Source of the DNA: Hyaloperonospora brassicae
Lineage: Eukaryota; Oomycota; Peronosporomycetes; Peronosporales; Peronosporaceae
Assembly (NCBI GenBank): GCA_947650285.1
Contig: CANTFL010000470.1
Coordinates: 372,001-436,000 of the forward strand
Length of the DNA stretch: 64,000 nucleotides
Direction: 5' to 3'
In this document: piece by piece, positions 45,916-56,757 of the stretch
Layout: each line of letters starts with the position of its first letter
Position numbering within the stretch: the first letter of the stretch is position 1
Made by a program: the position numbers and the translations under genes
The notes under the pieces: model-generated
What the model was told of the DNA's origin: nothing
The model's database searches: none
Seen by the model: the letters and a program-made list of their open reading frames with translations, nothing else

Positions 45916-48887
45916 GGATCGGCAGTCACTGCGATGTCAATTCGGACGTTTTTAATGTCACGAACAACTGCGTAACTGACCACAGTGCTGGTTTGTTATT
46001 TTGTGCCAGTGCTTGTATGCTCACACTCGACGTTGACGAAGAGCGTCCAGCTAACTCTGGGGACGACTGCTACGTCGGCACAACAAGAAAACAGTTCGCT
46101 GCGCCTGAGCCTCTCGATCTTATACTCGCTCTCACTTGATCGCGATTGCCCTGATCTGTGGTAGAATAAAAGACACAGAAGAAGAAAAACGATGGCTCGA
46201 GGATGACCACATGGCGTGTACACTTACTTGAGTGGCATGGCTTTCTTTCTCTGCTAGCATCACCTGGATCTCTTCCTCGAAAGCGAAAACCACGCTACGA
46301 ATACATGGCAACAACACTTTGACGATTACAATGTGGGCTGTGTCGTCTCGCTGGCATCAATACGCAGGAAGACGTCGGATAAAAGTGCACGTCCGCACCT
46401 ATTCGTTTGCCACATGTAAGCATATGCAGTCCAAGTGTACAGTCCGTATCTGTCCTCAGAGGGAATGCTACCCGTCTAAAGTCATCAGGAGACCATTGAG
46501 GCCCATGGGGCAACAAATTTGATATACGGGCCGTTTCAACAGCGTGCTACAGGGCGCAGCACGAAGGTACTAACAAGCCGAGCTGCACCACATCAAGCAA
46601 CGTCCCGAAGCAGCAGCACAAGGCGACGATAGAATATACAGGATCAATGACGCAACGTATTATGCGACCAAGACGAGCAGATGCTGCTAACGACGGCCGA
46701 ATCATCGCCATATAGATTGAGGTCGAGCAAGTGCACACAGATGATCTCCATAGCCACTGATGTAGCAGTAGGTTCAGCACAGCAGAAGGTCCCGCACATC
46801 CTCTCTGTGTCAAACTGAAACAGACAGTGACGTGCGCCGATCTGTATCGGTAAGGCGCTTGGTATGATTTACCACGCAACTTGTCGTCCCTCCCTTCTTC
46901 TTGACTTTTCCTATTTGATTACCGCACCAACACTGCTACATGGGGAATGAATGCCAGCCACCAACTCGGCTTCTTATAGTTGATCAGAGCGGGTGGGTTT
47001 TGATGGCATTGTTGCTCGTTGGCGCAAGCCCGTGGGGCTCTACGAACGTGGACATGATCACTAGTTACGTGGACCACGCATGTCTAGGCACAAGCAGAGA
47101 TAATCGTGACGTTTGGCCTTTTACTTCAAGTGTGAAATTCGTCGTCAGGGCACATTCGACGGCTCTAATTACAACAGCGACTCCAATCGCGATGGCCCGC
47201 CGTCGGCGTTGAAGTAGCAATCGCTTTTTCACCCTCTCGCGGTCTGTCACTTCAACTATTCACAATCAAATGGACCCATCGCTACGAATACTCACGGCGT
47301 TCCTGATGACTAGCGCTCTCTTTATCCGTAAACTCTCGTTTTGACATTTGCACGACGCTGTACGTTGTACATCGGTAGGTATAGTTGTCTTGGACGCTTC
47401 TGAATGATAAAAAGGGTAGAACAACGCCACTGCTTGCCGCCCTAATTACCACACCATTAGAGCACCACACGACGCATACAAGTAACCTGAAGCGCGGGGA
47501 CAAATGGGTGACCAAAGCCATCGGTCATCAACGGCGTTCTGTAAGACACGAGAAGTTGCTTCGACTGCACGTTGATTGCGTCGCGTGTTTGTGCTCCTCC
47601 TCCTGGTAAGTAACTTGAAGCGCGGGGACAAATGGGTGACCAAAGCCATCGGTCATCAACGGCGTTCTGTAAGACACGAGAAGTTGCTTCGACTGCACGT
47701 TGATTGCGTCGCGTGTTTGTGCTCCTCCTCCTGGTAGTACACAGATACCTCTATTACTGCTTTTATTGTCATCATTACTATACAATGCCGTAGTCACACA
47801 ATGCCTACTCGTACATTGGAATGAGCTCGTTCTAGTAAAAACGTCGTTCTACTAGACGCGGAAAAGCGGTGGACACACTTATAAGTTCAGAGGGCCAGCA
47901 ACATGGGAAGGTGCGCATCATGTCCTTGTGCTTTTTGTAGCGAAGTGGAAAAGAGGAAGTATGATATGAGACTGTCTGTTCCCGAAGCTGCATCAGTTAC
48001 TGCTTGCTGCCCATATCCTTTCTGTATCGATGAGCGATGTGTCTGCAGCTACTCTTCGTTGGCTGCATGCGTGATATTCGATGATCCACTGTGAGTAAAG
48101 TGGCAGCAACACTGCACCACATGACCTTTTGTTATGTGCAACGATAACGAACAAAGCTTGACAGTCAAGTACGTAACGTGCAAGGTCAATTCGTGTTCGT
48201 CAAGTTTCAGGGAGATTTGCTATGCCCGGATGATGGCGAAAGGCATATGCAGCGACTTCTGTTTAGCTCGATGTGAGCAAGGAAATGCTGGGCTGGATAT
48301 CATCGAGACTTGCGGAATTATTTACATTGGCCCGGCGTTTGTGTCCATACGTCGACTTGTTTGTAGGAGTTGCAATCGTGCTGACTGCGTCAAAGCTGGA
48401 GCTGTGCGAGCTAACAGCATCAATAATTACTACCGGTTGCGACATCGTGCCAACATCGGGTCGCTAGCAGTAACGAGGATTGGTACCGGATTGCGACATC
48501 GTGTCCTTGCTGTGGTACTATTTGTCTTCAAACGGGTTTGTTTTCGTAACTTGTACGATTGACGTAGTGTTTATGAAAACGTTGGACAGTTACGCTTGTG
48601 CAATCGTAGCTCATGGGACGAGGTGAGATCCAAGAGGGACGAAACCCTACTAAAGTACATGGTTTTTTGGTCTCGCGTCTGGCATATATGGTAATTGTAA
48701 GACAGCGTGCGTGACAAAAGTGGTTTTGCCAGAGTAGGAAGTCGTACATGCACTGTGCTTCCCCCATCAATCCGTGGTCTTGTCCAAGCGAACGTCAAGG
48801 GAAGAGATTCCACAAGTTTGAAGACTTTACAAAGTAAGAGACTGTCATTCTCGTGCATTAATCGCCCAGCATGCCTGATACGATCGT
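45916..48887. other. Intergenic region with a tandem duplication and one possible exon pair
   Basis: About 3 kb. A minus-strand exon-like piece at about 46,292-46,227 (FAFEEEIQVMLAEKESHATQ) ends in GTAAGT and can join across a 70-bp GT-AG intron to a short end, IRAIAIK-stop. No upstream exons were found, so it may be a gene relic or chance. A 128-bp tandem duplication is listed separately. Nothing else is supported. Confidence 0.4.
47482..47737. repeat. 128-bp direct tandem duplication
   Basis: Copy 1 begins GTAACCTGAAGCGCGGGG at 47,482 and copy 2 GTAACTTGAAGCGCGGGG at 47,610. They are near-identical, with one obvious difference in the first ten bases. Both end with CTCCTCCTCCTGGTA. Recent by its identity. 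No gene is carried. Confidence 0.9.
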
Positions 48888-50265
48888 CTAATCGTCCTTG
48901 TCTTTTTTGCTTTGTGCGCGATAACCGTTCCTTCCGACAAACGTATCCATGCCATTCAGACCACCACCCAAGCGAACTACAAGGTCGTACAATGGTACAG
49001 GCAAAAGTCGTGAAATGGCGGGAGCCCACGACAGTACTATCCCTCTCCACCCTGAGGCACACGATACGATCAACTCGTCGCCGCGTACCATGGCACGGTA
49101 AATCGTGTCGGCCACCGCAGACTCGGCAAGTATAGGAATACAAAAGCGCGATATCTTCAGCGCCCAATCGTCCGCAGCCAAAACACCAGCAAACATACTC
49201 GTGTCCACTGCAGCAGGACAGACCAACAGCGTCCGAATCGACGTGATATTATCGCGCCACAGCTCTAAGCGAACTGTAGAAAGCAGTGACATCACCAAAG
49301 TTGTCAGTTTTCGAACGTCCTCTGCGATCTCGAAAAGCTACTGCGTATACTCAACGCACGAGCTTCGTGGAAAGCATTGGCTGCAGCTTTGCTTGCACAA
49401 TAGTCGGTCAGTTTAGCGCTGCTTGTCATGCCCATCACGGACGACACGGTCACAAGCAGTGCTTCGGACGCCTTTTTCATCGACGGCATCGCTGTCTTCA
49501 CGGTCCAGAAATGTGCGAGCGTGTTCACTGCAAACGTCTTTTGGATCTGCTCGGGAGTCAAGTGCTCTAGTGATTGTCCCATTACCACACCTATAAAAAC
49601 ATGCATGTCCATATCAAACGACCACGTCAAACATGGGGAGCCGAATTAATAAAAGCACCAACGACCATTGACACACTGTTTGCCTACCGGCATTATTCAC
49701 CAATACGCCAATGTGCTTTGGCGCAACATCCTGAACCACACGAGCCATACACGCACTCACTGCTCTGTCAACTCTCACACACACACACACACGCACACAA
49801 TTAACCGAAAACACCCATCAACCCAACCCAACACAGCAATGGCAGTCGCAGTAAACAAACACTCAGTAGTCGTGAGTGTCACGCCATCTCTGGAGTCTAT
49901 GATGCCATTCAAATGCGGCCACCAATTGGACAAAAACGCACTCACCGATAATCAGCGACATTGCACTCGTATACAAACACGCTTTGATTCAGGTGGTGGT
50001 GCCTCTGTGTCGACTGTAGTAATAACTCTGTCTGAAGCCCCTCGAGCCCTTCTGCATCGATATCAAGCAGGACTAACGTCACACAACGAGTCTCGCTAAA
50101 GACCTTGTGCGCCAGTCGCCGTCCAATGCCATTGGCAGCGCCCGTGATGACGACCACTTTATCATCCAATAAAAACACGCGTCGACCCCAACTCGTCCTC
50201 GTTCGAGCCACGAGCAACGCCAACAACGCGAGCACAGGCCCGGCCACTACCACGAGCAGCTGCAT
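48888..50265 (-). CDS. Membrane-anchored short-chain dehydrogenase/reductase (retinol dehydrogenase-like)
   Basis: Four exons (50,265-49,946; 49,764-49,688; 49,590-49,360; 49,273-48,888) joined by GT-AG introns of 181, 97 and 86 bp give 337 residues with all phases matching. An N-terminal membrane helix (LLVVVAGPVLALLALLVA) is followed by the NAD(P)-binding TGAANGIG, the LLDIDAEGL acidic end of strand 2 (Asp favours NAD), CNVADYR, LVNNAG (exon 2/3 junction), VNTLAHFW, the catalytic SSVMG Ser and the YCASK Tyr/Lys, then HEALRLELW across the last splice. The layout matches the SDR16C-type group (RDH10, DHRS3, HSD17B11-like), which oxidises or reduces sterols, retinoids or other lipids at the ER or lipid droplets. 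The substrate cannot be told. Intron 1 contains a CA/TG microsatellite. Confidence 0.92.
49772..49800. repeat. CA/TG microsatellite in SDR intron 1
   Basis: A run of about ten CA units on the plus strand sits only a few bases upstream of the intron's acceptor (acceptor AG at 49,765-49,766 on the minus strand). There it takes the place of the usual pyrimidine tract, as TG repeats on the transcript. Confidence 0.85.
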
Positions 50266-50439
50266 ATTGTTTTCTCACACTAGTTACGCATAGAATCTTT
50301 GGTTTCATCCAATCATCGAGCAAGCACATCGCAATACCGCCCACATTCTGACAACCTCGCGCGATCCTGATAACAAAAGCTGACGAGACGGGCTATCTTT
50401 TACTGATTACGACACGATTGTCCATCGACTACATCGTCC

Positions 50440-50697
50440 ACAATCAATGCACAACGAACTGCTCGAATATAAGCCCATCGACGTACACACCGTGACAAAG
50501 TCATGCTTCGTGACCCAATTGCGTTGCATTCACGTGGGTAAAATCCATATACGGCTTAAACAGAGAAGTGTAGAAAAAAGACGTGAGCGCAACTTGCGTA
50601 GACGATTTGGCGTATACTGTTCTATTTTCGGGCACGGTTGTAAATGGTCCGATATACCCGAGCGCACCTTCTACTACCTCCACACTTCATTAGTAGG
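50440..50697 (-). pseudogene. Integrase C-terminal fragment of a third Gypsy family
   Basis: Minus-strand frame 50,683-50,501 reads ALGYIGPFTTVPENRTVYA and SFFYTSLFKPYMDFTHVN. This parallels the 'YIGPF...YTL...FYVG-LKPY-D-SHVN' end of a Gypsy integrase that differs from A and B. It is a short relic, ending where the solo LTR inserted. Confidence 0.6.
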
Positions 50698-51144
50698 GGT
50701 CATGTAACGGGGCACTGACGACTACGTACTGGTCAACCAGTATGGAGTTTACTATCACTGACTGTAGTGATGGTCAGTGCCCTGCTAGGTGTAGAATTAC
50801 ACAGAGGGAGGTAGAACGACTAAGGTGAAAAACTCTAGTCGTAGAAAAGTAAAACTGTTATCAATTTAATTGATTCCTATAACTCTTGTGTCTCTGTTTG
50901 TCCTGTCTCAATTATACTAATATAACTAAATGTATGATGACGCCTACTAACCACCCATTGCGCGCGTCTAGCAGCGATTGGTAAGTTGATATATCACGAT
51001 ATCAACCAATGAGTTGACTCTTCGGTCACCCAACAATATCACCATGCTTGTGAAATTGTTGAAAGAATATTCAACGTAATATTCTAGATTGTCAATTTCT
51101 TCCTAATGACAATTTCATGTAACGGGGTAGCCCGTTACAGGTCA
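50698..51144. mobile_element. Solo LTR of the A family with 5-bp target duplication
   Basis: LTR 50,703-51,139 (437 bp) starts TGTAACGGGGCAC and ends GGTAGCCCGTTACA, flanked on both sides by GGTCA (50,698-50,702 and 51,140-51,144). A single LTR with matching duplications is the product of recombination between the two LTRs of one inserted element. It holds the shared core at 50,954-50,979 and hairpins at 50,727-50,742, 50,756-50,779, 50,985-51,006, 51,031-51,061, 51,064-51,085 and 51,088-51,113. Confidence 0.9.
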
Positions 51145-52293
51145 TCAATACTATACAGTGTTTGAGCTTCTAACTTTCGATATCATTTCTGCCTCTAACG
51201 TCTACTTTTTTTATATGTGTAGGTCTTGTCCTTAAGATATTGTATCAATCACATGTCATAAGGCATGAATTTGCTTGCGATGTACTCGGTATCCTGTTGC
51301 TTTACCGCGACAAAGCTAGCATTATCAAGTTTGCTGTGAAATTTGCCTCCTAGCCCTGAGCTACGAGGTGATCTCTTTTATGAATGAAAAGGTACTGTGA
51401 TCGTGAAGTACATAGAAAGATGAAGCCGGCGACAGATAAACACCAGTACTCAGCGAATTGTGTAATGGGGTTACACGTCATTTGATAAACGATGTAACAT
51501 GTGTGGTTCACAACAAGGATGAGATCCGATTGAAAGCGGTATCAGAACACCTTATCATTTGTTGGAGGGCTGACGTGTGTCAACCACCAGATACAAGATA
51601 TGAAAGTGTACTGATGTCGAGCATTATTGTCGCAATGAAGAAAGCTGCAATTCACCACTCACCCTTCATTTGAAAAAGTCCTGCATTCATCTTAGCGCTG
51701 TGATTGGCTAAATGTAAATCAAGGAAAAGAATATCAAAGAAATGTCAAGTTTACGTAAAACATAAGTCGTTATAAAGTAGACATGTAATCAACGATTTTA
51801 AATTATTATCGTACAATGGGAGACTCTCTGCGAGCCCTACCATGTCCAGGTACTGCTATTTGACTTCTGGTGGGTAATTAACGTGCATTTATTCGACCTC
51901 AGCAACAAAAGCATTTATAATTACCAATGCAGTCACTGCAGGAGTTGATAGGGGTCGCAAGTATCTTCTTTGGTTGTGTCTTTCTTCTCCGCAATTATCG
52001 CTTCGACGATCAGGCCGCAAATAAATCATCACAACTTTAGTCTACGATAGGTCTTGCTGAGTAGAAATTTGCGATTGGTGTCCCGGCCGTAAAGTCACAA
52101 GAGCACTAATATGGCTAGCGCAGTCATGTTAATACAGACGGATCGAGGCCTCCGCAGCAGGTAGAATGTCTAGATGGACAAAGATAATTTGCTGCCGTTA
52201 CGAAGTACTCTCTCCAAAAATTTCTTGAATTTTTGTTGAATCTTCCTTATTGAGTTGGGCGCTACGTACATGAACTCTTGTTACGGAGGCTAA
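51145..52293. other. Non-coding stretch between two LTRs
   Basis: 1.1 kb with no recognisable gene or transposon protein. A/T-richer than the gene cluster. Confidence 0.5.
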
Positions 52294-53600
52294 TGTGGTG
52301 GAGTGGTGATCACAAATTCCTTGTGACCCCGACTCTCCACTGGGCCCCGGACGACCGACTAACGGAGGGAGTACCCCGATTCCGTGCTCTGTGTCTTCTT
52401 GCTCACCTTGTGTACCCGTCGGTGGGTCGGGTTGCGCTCTTCTTGATGAACTTGAGCTAAAGCTGAACTTGACCGTTATAGGGATAGGTGTTGATCGGGT
52501 GGAAATTCTTTACCCGGTAAAAAGTAGGGACGGATCGCGTGGAAATTCTTCACTCAATCGCTTGTTTACTTGGGAGCTCTCCCAGAGTCGCCTTTGCCAA
52601 TGGTGATTCTCGATCCGCGAGCCTTCTGACCACTTGGGTCGTATCGCTATCTTGAATCTGAACCGTTAGGTTCCCTGCACCCGATCGCAGTTGGGGGGAG
52701 AGGGTGAGAACTGATTTTCCGCCTGGCCAAGCAATCCAAGGGAGAATCTTGCAGAGACGTGGGTGACTCTCTATTCAACGGGAGTCCAAAGTTCCTGCCC
52801 GGGGAAAGTCGATACGTACCTTTCGTTACAAATTCAATTATCTTTAATGTCAACCAACCAAATCCAAAACCTATGACTAGGCCTATCGGTTCGCTAGGTC
52901 AACTGTTGTGCACCGCCTGTCTATGTAATTAACTTCTTGCCTCATGTGGTCCACAGCAGACACTCCGTATTCGATCGCCCCATAGTAGATCGCGGTACAG
53001 TGGACCGCGGTGCAGCGGATTGCTCCATAGTAGATCGAGGTACAGTGGATCGCAGTGCAGCGGATTGCTCCATAGCTGATTGCGGTACAGTGGATTGCGG
53101 TGCAGTGGATCGCGGTGTGTGATCCACAACGATCAGCAGTACACACCCAGGATAGATCGTGGTCGATCGGTTACATCTTCGATCGGGCTTCCAAGGTCGG
53201 GTCGCCGTCACGTCCCAAATTTCGCATACTTGATTATCTTGACGATCCACTCTTCCAGTTTGCTTTCATATTCACCCACATACCATTGTCATTAGCGATC
53301 CAGTACTCCAGTTGATGTTCACCCCTTGAGTGATCTGGTTCTCGTACCTTGGTGATCCAAACCTTCGATCGCGGGTCGCGATCGGTCAATCGTCGGTCCT
53401 GACTATACTCCTTCTTGACCGTTAGGTAGATCAATCTGCACAATTCCCACAGTCATTTCCTGTCACTCAGTCGTGTGACACCATCATTCGTTCCAACGGG
53501 CCTATCCCCAAGAGCACTCCACCAATCAAATCGATCTCGCACTTAATGCAGTAGGCGCGAATCACACTTTTCATCGTTATTCTTCTGCACTTCTGGACAC
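52294..53600. repeat. B-family LTR, third copy (probably solo)
   Basis: Begins TGTGGTGGAGTGGTGATCAC like LTR B and stays collinear through the blocks around 52,600 (GAACCGTTAGGTTCCCTGC), 52,780 (TCTCTATTCAACGGGAG) and 53,420 (GACCGTTAGGTAG). It ends near TTCTGCACTTCTGGACA. It is diverged from B by many substitutions and is longer because its 15-bp array is expanded. I found no matching target duplication or neighbouring second LTR. Confidence 0.8.
52977..53120. repeat. 15-bp tandem array, about ten units, in LTR B third copy
   Basis: Units such as GTAGATCGCGGTACA, GCGGATTGCTCCATA and GTGGATCGCAGTGCA repeat with exact period 15, and a higher order of 45 bp is visible. Because 15 is a multiple of three, all six frames can stay open across it, producing spurious frames. 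Confidence 0.9.
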
Positions 53601-55464
53601 CAAACTAACCACTTATTTGAAGTGTTATATCCATGCTGACGCAAATGGTAGTTTAAACGTCATGTCTTGTGTAATACTAAATAGCGGTCGCATTAACGCA
53701 GGCGAGCTCAGTATAAATGTGTTCATCTCATATAATTGAAATAAGCTGATTGCAATATGATAAAATGGAGGTTTAGTGCTGAATAGAGGCTCCCTAACCA
53801 AACAAGTCTAGGCTAAGGTATTTCTTTAAGCGCCATTTCGCACGAAAAATCAAAATAAAGTTCAACTCCCTCTTTGATCAGTGCGAGACACGTGCCTTGT
53901 TAAGACGTTTTATCTCTCGAAAAAATAGTAAGACTTGCTAAGGCGTCGACTCGACTCGAATAAATGTGATGTCGTATCATCGATCAGTCCCTCGAACAGA
54001 TACCCTAAATTCAAGCTTGTTGACTCGCAAAGTCGAATTCTTTCGGAAAACTGAAGTGCTCGTTCAGCAGGGAGCCTTCATCTGGTTAGGAGCTATACCA
54101 GCTCCTTTACACAATGATTCAACAAGACGCAAATAGACCAAACGTTTTGGCGCAAAAGTTTATAAACTTCAGAAGGTATCTTATAAAACGGGATGAAAGA
54201 ACTTTGTTTGTACATCGTCCAGCATTTACACTCTAAAAAAGGTCTAATTATGTGTTTGTAATCCGAAATTGAGATTCAAACACAATATTGAAAATTAGAG
54301 CTATGTAGATACTGCTTACAAAGGCAAACTATTGCCACAAACTTGGTCGTCAATATAATTTTTCCTTTTTTCATCGATCAGAATTGACACAACCGCTTAT
54401 ATAAAGCCAATTACTAGTTTTTGAATATGGGTACCGCAGAAATATCAGCGTAGTCCCAGGTATTTTCGCTGATCCCGAGAGGACCAGATAATGTAGGTGC
54501 ATTTTGATTTCGCGCACGAAAATGATACATCCTGTCACGTACCAATAAACAGGGCTGCGCTCCCTCTATCGTGAGGTTGGATTAGAGGAAAAGGAAGGTT
54601 TGAAGTATATTCGGATGCACGCACGACCCACTATATCCTGCTTTGTTAGCCACTCTCCGGCGATGTGCAATCGTACCTCATCTGCGCGGGTATCAATCTA
54701 CGTACATCCCAGTCCCGGTTCTAGTACCTTTCCATTCGGCCACCTGGGTCAGCTGGATTCGATTATGAACTGAATAGATTGTAAGTAGTTGCCATCAAGG
54801 GATTGATCAATGGGTCAGAAACGGTCGAAACTTATGTTCGTAGGAAGGATTATTAGTTATACCGGAACGAGAAGTTGCCACGCGAATATTAGAAGCTGCA
54901 TTATTTTGTACTTTTTTGATACTTGTTCAAAATTTATAATGCCGGTGCATGTACTCATTATACACAAAAAGAACATATGGTTGGATGTTCGCCTATCAAC
55001 TTCATCGTCAAAGCCGCTTGTCTTCCAACCATCATTTTCAATAAGATCCTGATCGAAGATCCCACGGCCTTGTCGTGTGATTTCCATCGCTTTATACCAA
55101 TAAATATGATTTGCTCGGATGTCAACCGATCAGATTATACTGATCTAGTCATCTAGATTGGATTTTGAACCTGATGCAGGACCCTATACGGTAACTTTGA
55201 TCGGATGTACCCAATGAACTCTTGATCACAGACCTCTTTCGTGTATTCTATATTGTGAAGTGTCATGCTCAGAACACTTTCGTAGGTAATTATTACCGAA
55301 TAGTTGGTCCTTGCCTTCGTGACATCGGAAATGCTAGCGACGTTTACATCAATAGAAGATCACCACTGTCTTATGCTAGGTAAATCGATAATTGAATACC
55401 CTTAGCTCCCTGTATAGTTGATTGAGCAAATCTTGTAGTTTATTAGTACTAAACGATCGATCAT
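53601..55464. other. Decayed transposon-like DNA, no supported gene
   Basis: 1.9 kb, A/T-rich, lying between two B-type LTRs, so it may be the rotted interior of an element. No domain is recognisable on either strand. Confidence 0.45.
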
Positions 55465-56757
55465 TGTGGTGGAAAGGCGATCGATCGTTTTAGGAGTCAA
55501 TACCAACTCTCCACTAGCGCGCGGACGATCGGCTAACGGAGGGGATACTCTGATTCGATGCTACAAACTTGCTCACCTTGTCTAGCGGCCGGTTAGTCGA
55601 TTCGCATTCTTTCAGGTGGACTCAAGTCTATACCGAACTTGACCGTGTTTGAGGTAACACTGTCGCGTAGAAACCTTTACACGATTGCAGGTGTACGTAT
55701 CAGGTGCTCGACATGAGCCACCTTGATCTGTAAGAGATCGCCTTGTCCAAAGTAGATAATTGATTCACGACGCTTTTGACCACTAGAGACGTCTCTCGAT
55801 CTTGCGCACGTTACCTCTACTCGTCTGCTGCGTTCAATCGCAGTCAAGGTTTTAGTTAAGCTTTCTCAATCCCTGGCCAGAAAAATCTGGGATATCACTT
55901 TATTTTAGCAGGTAACTATTTTGACGACGGGTGGCCAATGTTCCAACCTGGAAGATAGACCGACACGTGTACTTCGAAGTTTATTGAGCTCTGTTTGATG
56001 CTATCCAATCCAAATTGAAAATAACACATTGCTAGACGTTTCTGTATTACTAACTTCCGGGACACGTATCGCCCTCTGGAAAAGGTCATCTCCTTGTACC
56101 TATCTGGCTTGCACAAAGTAAGCTCTCTTGTGAACCTTGACGTGGCCAACATATGACTTGTACGAAGTTGACATCTGGACCGCTATATACGGTTGATCTC
56201 GCGGGCCCCGAGTAATCTCGTGATCTCTAGATGATCTCGCGATCTCTCGGTGATCTTGCAATCTTTAGGTGAACTCGCAATCTCTAAGTGATCACATCAT
56301 CCCAAGGTGATCTTGTGATCTCTAAAAAACGTCGTGATATCCCGGTGATCCCGTGATCTCTAATAACCTCGGAATCTCCCGATTATCCAGCTATTTCTAG
56401 TTGATCTTACGAACTCTGGTTGATCTCGCGGTCTCTGGTGAGAATTTTCTGAATTTCGTAATCCCCCTAAAGGAATCACATACCCCATCCTTTCAACCAG
56501 TGATCCGCGATCCGGTGCGTTTGGGTACACGATCTTAAACCGCCTGCTTTAGATCTTATCCTCCAATTAAAGTCCTCTATAAATTAACTGACACTGGCGA
56601 TCTGTGGTTTACCAAGACCAACTCAACGTTAAACCTCGTGATCACTTAGCCACAAAATATGTACTGGCTTCTCATCGGTATATAAGAGTATATTGACTTC
56701 TCTTGTATTCAGCCGTGCTCCTCATTATCCGTATTTTATATTGTAATCGTTTATTAT
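55465..56757. repeat. B-family LTR, fourth copy, strongly diverged
   Basis: Starts TGTGGTGGAAAGGCGATCG and keeps blocks in the LTR B order: CTCTCCACTAGCGCGCGGAC, CGGCTAACGGAGGGGATACT, CTCACCTTGTCTAGC and a later TGACCACTAGAGACGTCTC. It ends about TCGTTTATTATGCA. Its tandem array has a different period (19 bp). Confidence 0.65.
56193..56440. repeat. 19-bp GATC-rich tandem array in LTR B fourth copy
   Basis: Twelve or so imperfect units like TGATCTCGCGATCTCTCGG and TGATCTTGCAATCTTTAGG. It sits at the same relative place in the LTR as the 15-bp arrays. Confidence 0.8.

Noticed and set aside
46132..46317. Two-exon gene end (FAFEEEIQVMLAEKESHATQ plus IRAIAIK)
   Set aside because: The splice sites are good but no upstream exons or homologous family could be recognised. 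It is mentioned only in the description of the intergenic region.
52977..53120. CRISPR-like array
   Set aside because: Units are 15 bp with no unique spacers, lie inside an LTR, and the genome is eukaryotic. It is a minisatellite.
52883..53250. Several open frames on both strands across the 15-bp array
   Set aside because: A repeat of 15 bp keeps all frames open. The predicted proteins are just the repeat.
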